Assembly (NCBI GenBank): GCA_024195265.1
Contig: JAJLRJ010000010.1
Span: forward strand, 5,367,802 to 5,431,801
Direction: 5' to 3'
DNA: 64,000 nucleotides
DNA from: Dendrophyllia cribrosa
Taxonomy: Eukaryota; Cnidaria; Anthozoa; Scleractinia; Dendrophylliidae
Positions 1 to 58,780 of the stretch are shown here, piece by piece (the first letter of the stretch is position 1; the number at the start of each line of letters is the position of its first letter). The notes beneath the pieces were generated by a model. It searched no databases. It had not been told where the DNA came from and saw nothing but the letters and a program-made list of their open reading frames with translations. Made by a program: the position numbers and the translations under genes.

Positions 1-94
1 ATTCATAAGGGTAATAACAAATAGAAATGAGCCATTCCAATCACATGATTACCCTGTATTGGCCGATACAATCTTGATACAACTCACGAGTGGT

Positions 95-456
95 TGTATC
101 TAATTTGCATTCCAGATACAACTCACGAGTGGTTGTATCTAATTTACATGTGAATGTGAATTTCACAAGTTGTTTACTACATTCGCGTCCGTGTTGTATC
201 GGCACTATACATTCACTCGCCTTCGGTTCGTGATTGTATAGGCCGATACAACACTCCCGCTCATGTAGTAAACATTGTATCTAATTTGCATTCCAGATAC
301 AACTCACGAGTGGTTGTATCTAATTTACATGTGAATGTGAATTTCACAAGTTGTTTACTACATTCGCGTCCGTGTTGTATCGGCACTATACATTCACTCG
401 CCTTCGGCTCGTGATTGTATAGGCCGATACAACACTCCCGCTCATGTAGTAAACAT
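95..456. repeat. Tandem duplication, 181-bp unit x2
   Basis: Units 95-275 and 276-456 are nearly identical (GGTTCG versus GGCTCG is the one difference I noticed). Each holds short palindromes built on GATACAACTC and GCCGATACAA; a partial extra unit lies at 60-94. Just upstream of TTC3-like exon 1 of the window. Confidence 0.8.
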
Positions 457-574
457 TACTTGCGAGCAGGTGTGCCCGTGAATTTGTTGGGTGCTCCCAG
501 TATATGTAATGTGAGTCACACTAAGTATTTATGACATCACAGTTTAGGAGACCATTATTTTGTTTCTTTTAAAG

Positions 575-46653
<46,079 letters not shown>

Positions 46654-46724
46654 ACAATATACCGACAAAATGGACATCCACTTCTGCCTTGTCACTCATA
46701 TCGTCTTATATGGGTAGATTGCGT

Positions 46725-47110
46725 GACATGGATGCGGACCCGACTTCTCATATGGGAAGGTTTTGTGACGTGGAGACGGGTAATTGCGTAACATCTAGAA
46801 GGGGCGTTATGTGCGTGACATGAAGAATGAAAGATTGCGTGAAAAATTAATCAGGATTTCATTTTTGGGGTTGAAGATTTTACAGCAAGAATATTAAACA
46901 AGTTAAAACTGTAAATTGTGCATATAGGGCTTTAAACGCGAACTTATACATCACTTTTGACTTGTCACCGCACATTGGAAGATTGCGTGAAATGGAGACG
47001 GATAATTGCGTGACTATAAAGGAGCGTGACATGCGTGACATGAACAATGAAAGATTGCGTGATGCAAAAAGGAGAGATTGTGTGATGATTCAAAACTGCG
47101 TATGCGCTGT
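46725..47110. repeat. Imperfect GATTGCGTGACAT repeats
   Basis: GATTGCGTGA- and GTGACATG-containing phrases recur six or more times at irregular spacing after the TTC3-like stop. Confidence 0.5.
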
Positions 47111-47245
47111 AAAGTGCTGCGGAAGATGACAAGATTATAAGATTTACAGCAAGAATAACAAGTTAAAACTTCTTGGAGTTAATTTATTTTGACGGCTTAC
47201 TAGTCGAGTTTCAGTACAGTTTTATAAACCCCTAACCCAACATAT

Positions 47246-47460
47246 TAACCCTTTTGACTTCCAAGAGTGCCAAAAATCAAAATTCAAGGAAAACCCTAAA
47301 TTTCGTTTTGTAAAATATTGAAAAACAAATGGTACCAAGCAAAAGTCCTGCCAAAGAGCTTTCATTTGAATGGTCACACCATGGGATTTTGTCAACAGAC
47401 TTTAAAGTTAGAACTACACTACATGTCTTCATAATTGACTCTGGGAGAGAAAGGGTTAAG
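47246..47460 (+). mobile_element. Tandem-unit TTAA element, single unit, both ends kept
   Basis: TTAACCCTTTTGACTTCCAA at 47246 and GGGAGAGAAAGGGTTAA at 47459: the shortest complete example, with one unit, downstream of the TTC3-like gene. Confidence 0.8.
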
Positions 47461-47707
47461 AAACACGTGTTTGGGGATTTTGGTAACACATTGAATGTAA
47501 TTATTGTGGTCCAAGGCAACAAGGGGATATTTCAAGTGAGATGAACACATATCTAAGAGCTGCCTAAAAATGACCGTTACATATATTTTGGTATTTTATA
47601 AAGAGCTTGTGGATATTGAGCCTATTTTTTTCTCTCAGATATTGGACCTTCTTGCCTGTGTGATTAATTAGCTTTTATTTAAAGCAGGAGGCCGTGTTAA
47701 TTACTAC

Positions 47708-47735
47708 TTAATAAATCCTTTTTAATTAATAAACG
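47708..47735 (+). promoter_or_regulatory. Candidate polyadenylation signals for the TTC3-like gene
   Basis: Two AATAAA hexamers (47710 and 47728) about 1.06 kb after the stop codon, the first convincing pair downstream. Assignment as the real 3' end is inference only. Confidence 0.25.
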
Positions 47736-49036
47736 TAGAAACAATCTGTTTGCGAATTGTTGTTTTAAATTTAAACAAACACAGTTGCCCCTTATCGCTT
47801 TATAACCGCTAAAATTAATAATAACCGCAAAACACGGGTATTAAATGGAGATTCCAGTTTAATCGTTTCACTAATTATCTAAAAGGGTTTGGCGCCACAA
47901 AGGCTCGTGGATATGGATATGTTTGACCCAAATTATTGTTTTAATTTAATGTTGTATTAACAGAAACTGGACGGATTAAAGGCTCAAATGTATAAATTCT
48001 TCACCGCACTTTTCGCGCGCACGTTATGACAACCGCGCGCGCGCGTTTCTTCAGCTATAGGTGGTTTTCATGTTAAGTCATCGCCGCCATGCTGGTGGAC
48101 ATAAACAATAGTTCTCTCATTAGCTCCTTTTGTTCGTCCACCAGCATTTGTTCGTTTCACTTTTGTTATCTATGTCTCCAGAGATTGATTGCAAACCACC
48201 TATATGAACATTCATTGTCAAACATGGAAGAATATGTTTGCACTCGTGTTTGACTTGGAAATTGAAATTTGTCGGATTTGTTCTGTCGTTTTTAAACAAA
48301 ACAAAGAGAAAACGTAATGTAAAAATCACCGAACTGAGCTGTGTTAATTTAGAAATTGTGCTAATTTCAACATAACTGCCGGAGAATTGTCATTCGCTTC
48401 CTTTATGCTGTCACTGTTCTTGATAATTTTGTCTACTCAGTAAATGTTTAGCAATAATAAAAACATTTGCTTTATCCTCTTGAGCCTCTTCTACAATTCA
48501 GAGATCCTGGCCCCCCTCTCTCTCTCTCTCTCTCTCTTGCGCGAAGCGTTGCCTGCTTCCCCAATTTCGCTCGCTCGTTTGATTTGCGTGATTAGATTAA
48601 AAAATAGCTGCGCAGCGTAGATACTAAATGCTAAAATAAAAAAAAAAAAATGATAAATTTCGACGCTGTTCATATAATTTTTATACCGAGGTTTCGGCAA
48701 TGCTGCCTTATTTGCGCGACGCTTCGACTATCCCAGAAAGGCACTGCTAGCAGTCCACGCGAAGCGAATTTCTTCCTCTTTAATATTTTTAACGTCGCTT
48801 CCTGTTTTTTTTTTTTTTAGCGTATGCACATCCCCTTCACTCATAACATGTGGGAGTAATTCCGCGACGGTCGGATTCCTGATACCTCTCCCCTCTCCCC
48901 TCCCCTCTTCGCACGATAAAATATACGAGATCTGTGCCTGTGCGTCATATAGCCGAGGGAGGGAGGGGGTGGGGGATTGACAGACGTGTTCGTCTGAAAT
49001 AGTTTGAAAAGTTCTAGAAACCCTTTGTTTTGATGT

Positions 49037-49520
49037 GCCTCACATCATCATCATCATCTTTATTTTTTAAAAAAAAACAGAGGATCACATTCATTTAAAA
49101 ATGCTCTTCCAGTGAGCCGTGGACTACTACATACAATACTTAAAAAGTTTAAAAACCTTATACATTATAATCACAACTATGCAATAAAAAATATTTATCT
49201 AAACATAACTAATTATCATAAACCTAAATCTAACCTTATATAACAAATTTTAAATCTAACCTTATATAATAAATTTAATCTTATTATAACTCTACCTATT
49301 ACATCAGTTTACTAAAAAGTATTTCATTTGACAGGCTAGCCTTAGAAGCATTCCCTTGCTTCTGCAGGGATTTTGTTCCAGAGAATGGACCCTCTGTAAT
49401 GAAGACTACATTTAATTGCTTCTTATTTTGGTCTGGGAATATGCATGTTTTACCGCTAAAATCAGAGGTACCATCTTTCTGAAAGATTATTCCAGTCGGT
49501 TCGGTTTTTTTTCGGGCTTA
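49037..49520 (-). pseudogene. LINE 3' end with (ATG)n tail
   Basis: Read on the minus strand, HYRGSILWNKIPAEARECF followed by a stop is the usual C-terminus of LINE reverse-transcriptase proteins; about 270 bp of AT-rich 3' UTR and a GATGATGATG tail follow (49045-49060). Truncated at its 5' end. Confidence 0.7.
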
Positions 49521-50897
49521 ATACCTTAAAAGGTATCAGAATAACTGGCTGGTTCTCGCACACGCAGGCTGCCATGATGTCTATATCTCTGCCGGCCTGA
49601 GGAGTGGCAGAGCTCTCCTCCCTTTTTTTTTTTTCGATCGTGCTTGAATCTCACTCATGCACTTCATTTCTTTAATTCTACGTTTGTAACTCAAGCTCTC
49701 CGATTTACGTTTCTCTTCTCTCCGGCTCGTCTGCTCACCAACCAGCGGCTCTATGTTAATTTTGCTTCCTAAACCACTCCCATGGGAAAACATGCAAAAA
49801 GTTCGGCTAAAATTCGGGCGTGATCGCAGGTTGCTTACGCGCAAAGTCACAGTCTGCTCTAAGGCCGTCGTTGATATGTATAATCGCTTTAATTTTTGCC
49901 TTGGCTTTGAAGGGAATAATACAAAACACTTCTCTTCTCCGTTGTTTGTTTAGGAAATGGCAAACGGAAATGACGTACTAACAAAACAAACAGCTTGTCC
50001 GTAAGGGTGCACCAGATCTTTTATGGGTGGGTGCACGCGCGTACTCCTCGCAAATCTAAATCTGTCACGCGCGCGTTTGTTACATGGCCCAAAATTCATG
50101 TAAAATACTGATATTCGTGACTGATTTTATGTTTGGAGTTTATCTATCATGCATTCAACCGACGTTCATACCTAGAATATTTTTCTTGCCCTCCTGAAAA
50201 TTCCTACGTGAAACCTTCTGAGTTTCATTTCCGGTTAAATTTTATTTGTGTCGAGTCTTTGTCTCTTAACTTTTTCCTTATTAATTTTCAAAAACAACAT
50301 AATAAAGTACTCTGGTAACGTTAATTCGACGACAAAACTACTTCCTATATCGCATATGTTTTGTTTATGAATAATCTTTTCATCAAGTTCTCGTATTTCA
50401 ATTACAAAGTCACGCTGGAGCTCTAAATGTAAAATCGTAAAAATGCTCATTTTAAAAATACACAAAATCATGCACTAATTTGAATTCCTACAATTCACAA
50501 GCCTCTTCCGTCTTGCCAAAATAATGTATTTTTAACCATCGGAATAAATTTTTCAGATTTCAATCCCCGAGCAAATAATAAATCACGTGTGTTTAGATTG
50601 ATTCCCAATAGGATCATTGATAGGGGAAGTAATTATTCCAAGGAATGTTAATAAATTAAAACGGACCAATCGTTTTGTCCCATGGGAGTCACTCTCGAAA
50701 ATTCGACTTCAAAGTGACAAGTCTAGCGTTCCGACAGAACGTGTGCTTTTGAAGACACTAACAGACAGAGCTCTCTCTCTTCGGAAGAAAACCGCTTTTT
50801 GAGCGGCACAAAGCACTTTAACGCTCAAGCGAAACGTTGAACTCGTTTCATGCTGAAGAACGTTCATTAAGCCGTGATTTCGTTCATTATTTAAACG

Positions 50898-52394
50898 ATG
50901 CCAAGCCACAGATCGGAACGCGGGCATAGAGACCACGATCAAAAGAGAGAACGTGAGCGACTCAATCGTGAAGATACGGGAAGCCAAGAAATTCTGGATG
51001 AAGGTATTATTCAGGTGCAAGTGATTCCTCAAGACGATAACTGGGGAGAAACAGCAACATCTATAACCGAAACAGCCACATCGATTGTAACATTAAGCGA
51101 GACTTCACTTAGCGATGTCGGTAAAGAGAGACGTCGTATGTCATGTAACTTTGGGCGCCATGTTAAGCTCGTTCCGGCGGCGATTTTGAGCGTTTTTGCT
51201 ATCGTTTCACCGATTCTTTTTGTTGTTTTTCCTCTTGTTACATGGAAGCCTGCACCCTGTGGTTACAACTGCGATGGGATTTTTATCAGCTTCACCGTAA
51301 AAGAGCTCCTGTTAGTGATCGGAATCTGGGCTTTGTATTTTCGAAAGTCACGGGTGTCAATGCCGCGAGTATTTGTTCTTCGAGTCGGCATGATGGCGCT
51401 GGTTTTTGTGGTCCTCGTATGTTACTGGCTTTTTTACGGTTTGCGAATCATCGAGAAAAAGACGCCACAGTTTATAGACATCCTTAATTTTGCGGTAACA
51501 CTAATTGATGCCTTGCTATTTCTTCACTACGCATCTTTAGTTGTTCTTTGGATTCGCCAAACCGACCCACTGTTTACATTGAAAGTGGTTCGAAGCACGG
51601 ACGGAGTGAGCAAATTCTACAACATCGGACCTCTGTCGATCCAGCGAACTGCCGTGTTTGTGTTGGAGCAGTATTACAAGGATTTTCCTGAGTATAATCC
51701 GTATTTGATGCAAACGCCAGCGAGGTCATCGCACAAACAATTCTCCAGTCTCAAATTTTATGATATTGATGGAAAGCAAAACGACAAAGTCAACCCTCGG
51801 GCCCGCGCAATCTTAACGGCTGCTTCAACTCGCAGACGCGATCCAGCAAGGAATGATCGCTTTTATGAAGAAGCTGAATTCGATAGGAAGGTTAAACGGC
51901 GAAAAGCGCGTTTGTTTAACGCTTGCGACGAGGCGTTCGGGCACATCAAACGTGTTCAACTTGAACGCGGCCCCTGTGTGCCAATGGACCCCGAAGAAAC
52001 CGCACAATCGCTGTTTCCGTCTTTCGCCCGACCGCTTCAAAAATACCTCAGGACTGTACGGCTTCACCATCGCTACACAATGGATGGGATTATTAAACAC
52101 CTCGCTCACTGCCTGACTTTTGACATGACGCCGAAAGCGTTCTTGGAACGTTATATCAGCGACCAGCCATGTTGCGAGTTCACGACCAAACGTCGAACGC
52201 AGAGCTGGAGTTTAGTCTGCGAAGAGCAAGTAACAAAGTCGCTGTCTTCCTCGACGGTGTTCCAGCTTAAAAGCGAAGAGCTTTCTATAGTCGTCACCGT
52301 GCGTAGACTTCCCTATTTTGATATTTCAGAAGACGAGTTCGATTTTGAAAGCAACAAGTTTGTGCTCAGACTAAACTCGGAAACCTCCGTGTAA
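50898..52394 (+). CDS. VANGL: Vang-like (Strabismus) planar cell polarity protein, uninterrupted ORF
   Basis: 498 codons, close to the roughly 520 of vertebrate VANGL1/2. A charged Ser/Arg N-terminus leads to the family motif DDNWGET (46-52). Four membrane segments lie at about 91-114, 128-147, 160-180 and 194-218, with the conserved PRVFVLR before segment 3 and YWLFYG in it. The cytoplasmic tail has FTLKVVRSTDG and later DMTPKAFLERY, and ends in ETSV, the PDZ ligand for Dishevelled and Scribble. ATG context AAACGATGC has A at -3; an N-terminus starting MPSHR suits the family. Vangl is a core planar cell polarity membrane protein that partners Prickle and Dishevelled. There is no intron in the coding region; vertebrate genes are multi-exon, so this is either lineage intron loss or an old retrocopy. 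All frames, membrane segments and the terminus are intact, so I take it as functional. Confidence 0.97.
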   Translation: MPSHRSERGHRDHDQKRERERLNREDTGSQEILDEGIIQVQVIPQDDNWGETATSITETATSIVTLSETSLSDVGKERRRMSCNFGRHVKLVPAAILSVFAIVSPILFVVFPLVTWKPAPCGYNCDGIFISFTVKELLLVIGIWALYFRKSRVSMPRVFVLRVGMMALVFVVLVCYWLFYGLRIIEKKTPQFIDILNFAVTLIDALLFLHYASLVVLWIRQTDPLFTLKVVRSTDGVSKFYNIGPLSIQRTAVFVLEQYYKDFPEYNPYLMQTPARSSHKQFSSLKFYDIDGKQNDKVNPRARAILTAASTRRRDPARNDRFYEEAEFDRKVKRRKARLFNACDEAFGHIKRVQLERGPCVPMDPEETAQSLFPSFARPLQKYLRTVRLHHRYTMDGIIKHLAHCLTFDMTPKAFLERYISDQPCCEFTTKRRTQSWSLVCEEQVTKSLSSSTVFQLKSEELSIVVTVRRLPYFDISEDEFDFESNKFVLRLNSETSV

Positions 52395-55250
52395 ATTCAT
52401 AGAGATGCCGTACTGTGAACTATATATTTTGTACATAAACTAATTATTGGCCTTTTACAGTTAAGTGTGCTCTCTAAGAGAGAAAAACCCGAGAGAGCAA
52501 CAATGTTAAGTTAAGGACTTATTCAATCGCAGGAATATCCCAGTTGAATGTTTATTTCAACATAAAATGTACAAATATTGTTTCGTTCGTGCAGTTTTCA
52601 AGTGGCTTCGAAAGAGGATCATCTATGTATAGAATTTCTTTGGAAAATGTCATTTTCAAGGGCCAGACACAGATTTATTTTCTTAGAATTCTATACGTGA
52701 TGAAATGTACAGAAACGACCTACGTTTTTTAAAAACAATTGAACGTTTTCTAATAGATTGCTTGAATAATGAAATAGATTGGCCTTGTAGTTTTGTGAAA
52801 TAGATCTACGATCGTAAAATTATTGCGATCGTTATCTTTTCCTTTTGTGATGTCCGAAATTCCAAGTTAATTTACTAACGTGCAAATTAAATTTTTTTAA
52901 TATGAAGATTTGCTTGTCAACATATCGCTAGAAACTGTATCGCTGTTTTATATGTATGCATACTTTATTATTGTTACTGCATTGTGCTGAGGTTAAATTG
53001 GCAACTGCGAATTCGTTCTTTTCGTGAGACAGAAAAAAGTGCAACTTTGCAGCTTTGCCTGTTGTGTTAATGGAATTAAAGCCCGAGTTAATTTTCTCAA
53101 GAGTGAAATTTCGGCGAGGATTGAAGTATAAATTGGTGGCTACTTGTACTTGCGTTTAATCTTCTGACTTGTAAATTTATCCATTGTTGTGGTTGCAAAC
53201 GGGTTAAAAATGTGCATGATTGTCAGTCCAGGTTACTGGCTATTTGTGTTCAATCGATTGTAAATAATCTGTTCTGTAAAACTTGGAAAGAAAACAGATC
53301 GGTTCGCAAGGCTGAACAGTTGTTTACAATTTTCATTCTCACAATACCGATTAGTAACCAATTTTTATAGGAAAATTTCAAAATACTACAGTGTGGAATT
53401 GCTTTGTTTGGATTAAATTCTTTCATACATTTGCCCCCAACCCCTCGTGAACGATTTTGATAGAGCCCTTAACAAAGCTATTCCGGTTTGACTGTTTGAA
53501 TTGTCCTTTTGCGATATATATCGCTTAACATATGAGTTTTAATCAAGACGCAATATTCTTCATTGTCTAACTTGGATTTTACCGGCACTGTCAAAGATAA
53601 ACCATCAGAGTTTACAAAAGCAAATGTCACATCGTGTTTAACGCTTTGAATATTTTCGTGATCGAAGTGCAGATAGTGCCCTGAACGATAAATTGATTCA
53701 CTGTTTCATTCTTGGACCCGGGAAAGCAGCGCTTGGTATTTTAATTCGAGCCAACCTCATTACGGAATCCGTCTGCTGTCGAAATGCAGACAGATTCTCG
53801 TCCCTTGTATGGAAACCTAAGTAAATACCATGAAAATTGTTCTTTCTTATGACGACGAAAGTCATTCAACTACAACAGCTTTTTAAGCTGTAGTCTCGCG
53901 GAACGATACGTTTTTCGTGATTTTGTCGACTGAAATTCAGTGTTATTTTGTATTTGGTTTGTATCTGAAAGACAGCAATCGTGACTTGTGAGCGTGTTTG
54001 TTAATAATTGTTGTCGTGAAATGGGTGTAAAACCCTGTGGAATGAGGTTTGAACTTCGGCAGGAAAGATCTAAAGATAAACAATCCCTCCTTGTTCACAT
54101 TTCCGAATATTAATTACCCGCCACTTCAACAACGCTTTACAAATAATCCTCGATGACTTTTAACTTTATCAAGAGTGTGTGACAATAAAAATAAACCTCA
54201 AATTCGCAAACCCTTCAACTTGTCAGGCCTCTATGGTATCTTTTGGCTTTTTATGAACGATCCGCGACAATTGACCGAGAAGCTTCGGGTATTCGGGAAA
54301 CAGTCGGGCGGGACCCGCCTTGCTAATTAAATTTGTCCTTAATAAAATTAGGAAAAAGAAACAAGAAAACTATTGTTCCACCCCAAATATTGGATATTCC
54401 GGTTGAATAATTTATTTCTCAGATCACATTAGTCTAGGATTTGGACAATTGATACTGAATTATTTTGTCACGACAAAGCCACTTCATTCTAATTCACTTC
54501 TTTCAAAATTCAATACTTTCCTCACAAAAACGCACATGTTCTCTTACGTTAACTCCAATCTTCGACCAGAATATTCCAGTTTACTAAATTGGCCAATTGC
54601 GGGGGTTTTTTTTTTTCAACTTACCTAAATTGAGTCCACTATGATTTAGTGGAATAAAAATCCAGAAAGCTTTCCGTCTTATAAATATGATTTCTTTCAT
54701 TCTCCTAAGCATAAAATCAAACGGAAATGATCATTTAACTAGGATTAGATTCTATTTAACAAGATAAACAATAGACTTCTTATACCTGAAAGGAATTTAG
54801 CTGTTACACGTTTGCAGGATTTACACAAAGCGACTGCACACAGAGAAAGTTAAACCGCAACGGATGTTGTCGTATCCTTCAAACACAGCAGGGGTGAGGC
54901 AGAATTATTTTCTTTCTTCCTCATCACCCCACTCTTCCTTCACTGGGTACCAGATACTCTCTCTCGGCACGCTTTCGTGAGCAGTCGGGGTCAGCCGAAG
55001 ACCGACAACAAGCGGGTGATGCTGCCCGAGGTAAATCCCGATAAGAGACAGAGGCGTGTTTGAAGCTATTTGAAGTTTCAATCTCGTTCCCAGACCTTTA
55101 AAATGGGAAATGTCCTGCGAACGAGGTTGTTTAACGTCGTTTTTTTTTTCACCGCGAAGGACACTGTTTTAAATTTCTCAAGAGCCTCAACTGAATAATA
55201 GCACTACACGAAAAAGCCGCTCAATCACTTTCACGTGGAGGGTATCGTGG
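52395..55250 (+). other. Vang-like 3' flank / probable UTR, few repeats
   Basis: About 2.8 kb of AT-rich DNA after the Vang-like stop, with no substantial ORF and no repeat of the families seen elsewhere until near 54900. AATAAA-type hexamers around 54184-54195 could end a long 3' UTR; this is inference. Near 54940-55000 is a short dispersed segment also seen inverted near 45545-45615. Confidence 0.3.
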
Positions 55251-55267
55251 AGTCAAAAGTTAGAATA

Positions 55268-55397
55268 ACTTTAAAATGCAAGGCTGATCAGACAGCTGAA
55301 TTTGTTATGAAGGTTACTTTTGTCTAACCAAAATATTGGGCAATGTTTAAAGAAACCGAACAAATTCAGCTGTCTGTTTGGCCTTGCATTTTAAAGT
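55268..55397. repeat. Hairpin, ACTTTAAAATGCAAGGCTGA arms
   Basis: Arms 55268-55306 and 55359-55397, 39 bp each with few mismatches. Confidence 0.75.
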
Positions 55398-55500
55398 TTT
55401 TTTTATTTAGTTCATTGCTGATCCTGATCTGCGCAAATTCAACTACATTTTGCTACTGTTTGTCCAAGTGGTCCTTGCATTGTTACAGAAGTCGTTGGAT

Positions 55501-55985
55501 TTAGTCAAAAGTAAGAACCATCTTGTACAGCATAATAAACAGTACCACAGGAAAGTACTGCTCAGTAGCTTTCATTTGAATGGTCACACTTAAGGATTTC
55601 ATCCACAGACTCAAAAGTTAGAACCACCTTGTACAGCATAATAAACAGCGCCACAGGAAAGTTCTGCTCAATAGCTTTTATTTGAATGGTCACACTTTAG
55701 GATTTCATCCACAGACTCAAAAGTTAGAACCACCTTGTACAGCATAATAAACAGCACCACAGGAAAGTACTGCTCGATAACTTTCATTTGAATGGTCACA
55801 CTTTAGGATTTCATCCACAGACTCAAAAGTTAGAACTTCCTTATACAGCATAACAAACAGTAAAAGTGAAATCTGCAAAGGACCGCAGACGATAATGCTG
55901 TTAAAGGCCCTGTAGTTTATTGCATGTTTTAACAAACAGTACCACGGGAAAGACTGCTCAATTTTGAACCACCCTATATAGCAAT
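55501..55985 (+). mobile_element. Tandem-unit TTAA element, 106-bp subfamily, 4 units
   Basis: Four units of CTTGTACAGCATAATAAACA ... CACAGACTCAAAAGTTAGAA downstream of the Vang-like gene; a fifth is broken near 55860. Confidence 0.85.
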
Positions 55986-56735
55986 CAGTCTCTTCACCTC
56001 CAAGGCTGAAAGGTCTGGTTGGGTTTTAAATAAAACATATTATAATATTTTAACTTTCAGCTAAACTGAAACACTGCGGTTCAGTTTACCTGAATTTTTC
56101 AGTTTACTAGCTGAACGCCGCGAGATCTGTCGACTAACTGACAGCTGACATTCCAATACCTCCATCCAAATTCTTAGGATGCGCATTAGGGTGACACTTT
56201 AAATAATAGCCTGCAGCAGGCCCTGCAAAGCTGGCGTATTTTGGGGAAGTAAAACAGGTATTGAAGCTTATAAGACCATTTTTATTTCGCAATCATAAAC
56301 CAAGAAATTAGGTGCAAACGTTGGTTTACTGTGCCTGTTGTTAGTTTGCGCGCTCCCGACTTTCTTTTCGCCCTTTCCCCAACGTTCACCGAATCTCCAA
56401 CTGGATGGCCTAGCGGTTCGTTTCTTAACAGAGAGTGCGTGCGCACGAGGCGCGTGAAGGCATGAGGCGCGTGAAGGCATGAGGCGCAAAAAGGAGCCAA
56501 AAATTGGGGAGGGGGGGGGGGGGGGAGGAAATAAAACGCCTCTCGCCTCCCCCACCCAATTCTTCTTTGCTCCATTTCGCGCATTTTGCCTTCTGTGCTC
56601 TCCAAAAAGAAACGATCGCTACGCAGGCTATTCTGTCGTAGGAAATCAATCTAAAAATCATGATCGATGGCCTCATTTACTACAACTACCATAATCCTAC
56701 AGGGATATTGTGATTTAAGGCGGGACTTAACCCCC

Positions 56736-57180
56736 GGGGGGGGGGGGGGTACTACCTATAATGGGCTATACGGGGATGCTCCGCCCGAAAGGGGTACCTT
56801 TTGAGTCTGGGGGTATATGAAAGGGTAAGGATTTCACGAGTTGAAGTATGTGAAAGGGTAGGGATTTCACGAAGAATAGGAAATGGTAGCGAAAACACGA
56901 GTTGAAGCATAAAAAGGTAGGGAAAACTGCCATTTAAGTATTATAAAAATCGCCTTTCAAAATATATCAAACAGACGCACGTAAAGGCTATATGAAAGGG
57001 GTACCATTTTCAATGAAAGGTATATGAAAAGGGGTACCATTTTCAATGAAAGGTATATGAAAGGGGTACCATTTTCTGTCAAAAACGGTATATGAAAGGG
57101 TAAGGGTTTGGACCTCGGGGCGGAGCATCCCCGTACAAATCTTTGTTGAGTACCCCCCCCCCCCCCCCCCCCCCCCGGGA
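56736..57180. mobile_element. MITE with poly-G / poly-C inside its inverted termini
   Basis: GGGGATGCTCCGCCC near 56775 and GGGCGGAGCATCCCC near 57119 are inverted, with G and C tracts of about 14 and over 25 outside them. GGGACTTAACC stands at both edges, consistent with a target duplication. The interior has four units of GGGTATATGAAAGGG about 35-40 bp apart. Confidence 0.7.
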
Positions 57181-57346
57181 CTTAACCTGAACGCCATTTT
57201 CCCGCCACATATAACTGGCTTTAATCAGTTTAATGGAAATATCTCGTTCACGTTTCAAGCAATCCAAAAATGTTTCGCTCATCTCATGAATCTATGTCAT
57301 GGGATGTTTTGTAAAGTTTAGAGAAATAAGATTGAAGAAAGGGTAA

Positions 57347-57663
57347 ACTGTGCTGTTCATGTCACGTAGCAATTTTTCGTGCAACTTGTTTGCAAAAAAT
57401 ATTGTTGCAAGTTGCACGCACGCCTTTTGTGTGTAACACTCCTTCATACAACTGAATTTTCTCGAAAAGTTGAATCGTTTTCTACTTTCTGCAACGCATT
57501 TCTTTAAGTTGCACAACAAAAACACGTGTATTAAAACATGGCTCTTGCAACTTGTTTCGCCACAATCTTTAGTCAACAGATGCGTCATTTTTCAACTTAC
57601 GCAATTTTTTTTTTTCGCGAGACAAGTTGCAGGGAAAATTGTTACGTGTAACAGCAGCTTCAG
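57347..57663. mobile_element. TTGCAACTTG-family MITE
   Basis: GTGCTGTTCATGTCACGTAG to TTACGTGTAACAGCAGCTT, with GCAACTTGTTTGC and CGAGACAAGTTGCA inside. Confidence 0.6.
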
Positions 57664-58091
57664 TAAAGTTTTAAAATTAGAATTTGTAGTTAATAAAAAA
57701 ATAGACGGATACCAAGTCAGTCGACTAGCAACCTGGGGTGCTCTTGTGTGGATATCAACTGTCTGTTGGTGTTCCAAAAATCATTTTCTTTCTTCTTTCC
57801 CACGGCTTTAAACCTCTTAAAATTTCATTCAAATTTAGGCTGAGTTTCGCTTTAAGCTCCGCTTGGATTACAAAATGTAAATAAGGAAAGAAAAACGAAA
57901 TGAATTGTGGTGATAGTTGTAGCAAAATGACGCCAATCGCCTATTTTGACATATCTTAGATCTCAGCTATCAAATAAATAGTGACATTTCTCAGCTAACA
58001 GACCCTTGAGTATGGGAATCGCACTTTCCGCGCTAAGATGCTTCTGATAAATGACTATAATTCGAGTGAAAAGGTTCGTACAACTTACTAT

Positions 58092-58366
58092 AAAGACTGT
58101 TTTCAAATGTCGGGAAAATCCCAGACGATCGGGGATTTTGCTGTTCGTTATCGTCCCAGATTTTGCCGATTTTTATGTCGGGAAAATCGCCGATCATCGC
58201 AGAAATCTGGGACGCGTCGGAAAAATAGAAACGCTCCCGATTTTTTCGATTTGTCCCCGATCATCGGTTCAGTGTTTTCATAAGTCGGCCAAATCTGGGA
58301 CGGTCGGGAAACTGCGAAATCCCCGATCGTCTGGGATTTTCCCGACATATGAAAACCAGGCTTAAC
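58092..58366. mobile_element. Palindromic MITE, TCGGGAAAATCCCAGACGAT
   Basis: GACTGTTTTCAAATGTCGGG to CCCGACATATGAAAACCAGGC; 275 bp, intact form of the element split at 7325-7960. Confidence 0.75.
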
Positions 58367-58499
58367 TAATGTCTTCAACCAATGAAAAACATTCGTGATT
58401 TATATTTGACGTTATATTTGGGCGTTTTCCCTCGCTTGGCACGTGTTGCACGTTTTATTTTCTTGAGTTGTGATTGGTTCATTACACAAGGCAGTATTT

Positions 58500-58780
58500 T
58501 TCTTGCAATACAAGACTGAGGGGAGCCGTTGTGAGACAAGATACGGATTACATGCTTGCAACATTCCTTGCAACCGACGTTGCGAAAAGTAGAGATGTGT
58601 TCAATTTTTCTGCAACTCGCAATGCAGTTTTTCGTTGCGAGAAAAGTTGCCAGGAGGGGTGTTAGACGCACAATTTCATCGGTCTCTCAACAGCTCTCGT
58701 CAGCGTTGTGTTGCAGTCGGTAAAAAGTTACAAGTTACAGTAAAAAAAAATGACTCGTGTAAAGGTGCTGTCTGAAACGT
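58500..58780. mobile_element. TTGCAACTTG-family MITE, partial
   Basis: GTTGTGAGACAAGATACGGA, TTGCAACCGACGTTGCGAAA and a final CTCGTGTAAAGGTGCTGT; left terminus degraded. Confidence 0.5.

Larger units (their letters stand above)
47461..50897. other. Intergenic region between the TTC3-like and Vang-like genes
   Basis: Holds the LINE fragment at 49037-49520, a TC microsatellite at 48515-48537 and otherwise unassigned DNA. The last few hundred bases should hold the Vang-like promoter and 5' leader; no TATA box is evident. Confidence 0.4.

Noticed and set aside
49581..49850. Minus ORF of 89 codons upstream of the Vang-like gene
   Set aside because: Basic low-complexity sequence through a poly-T tract, without splice sites or recognisable domain.
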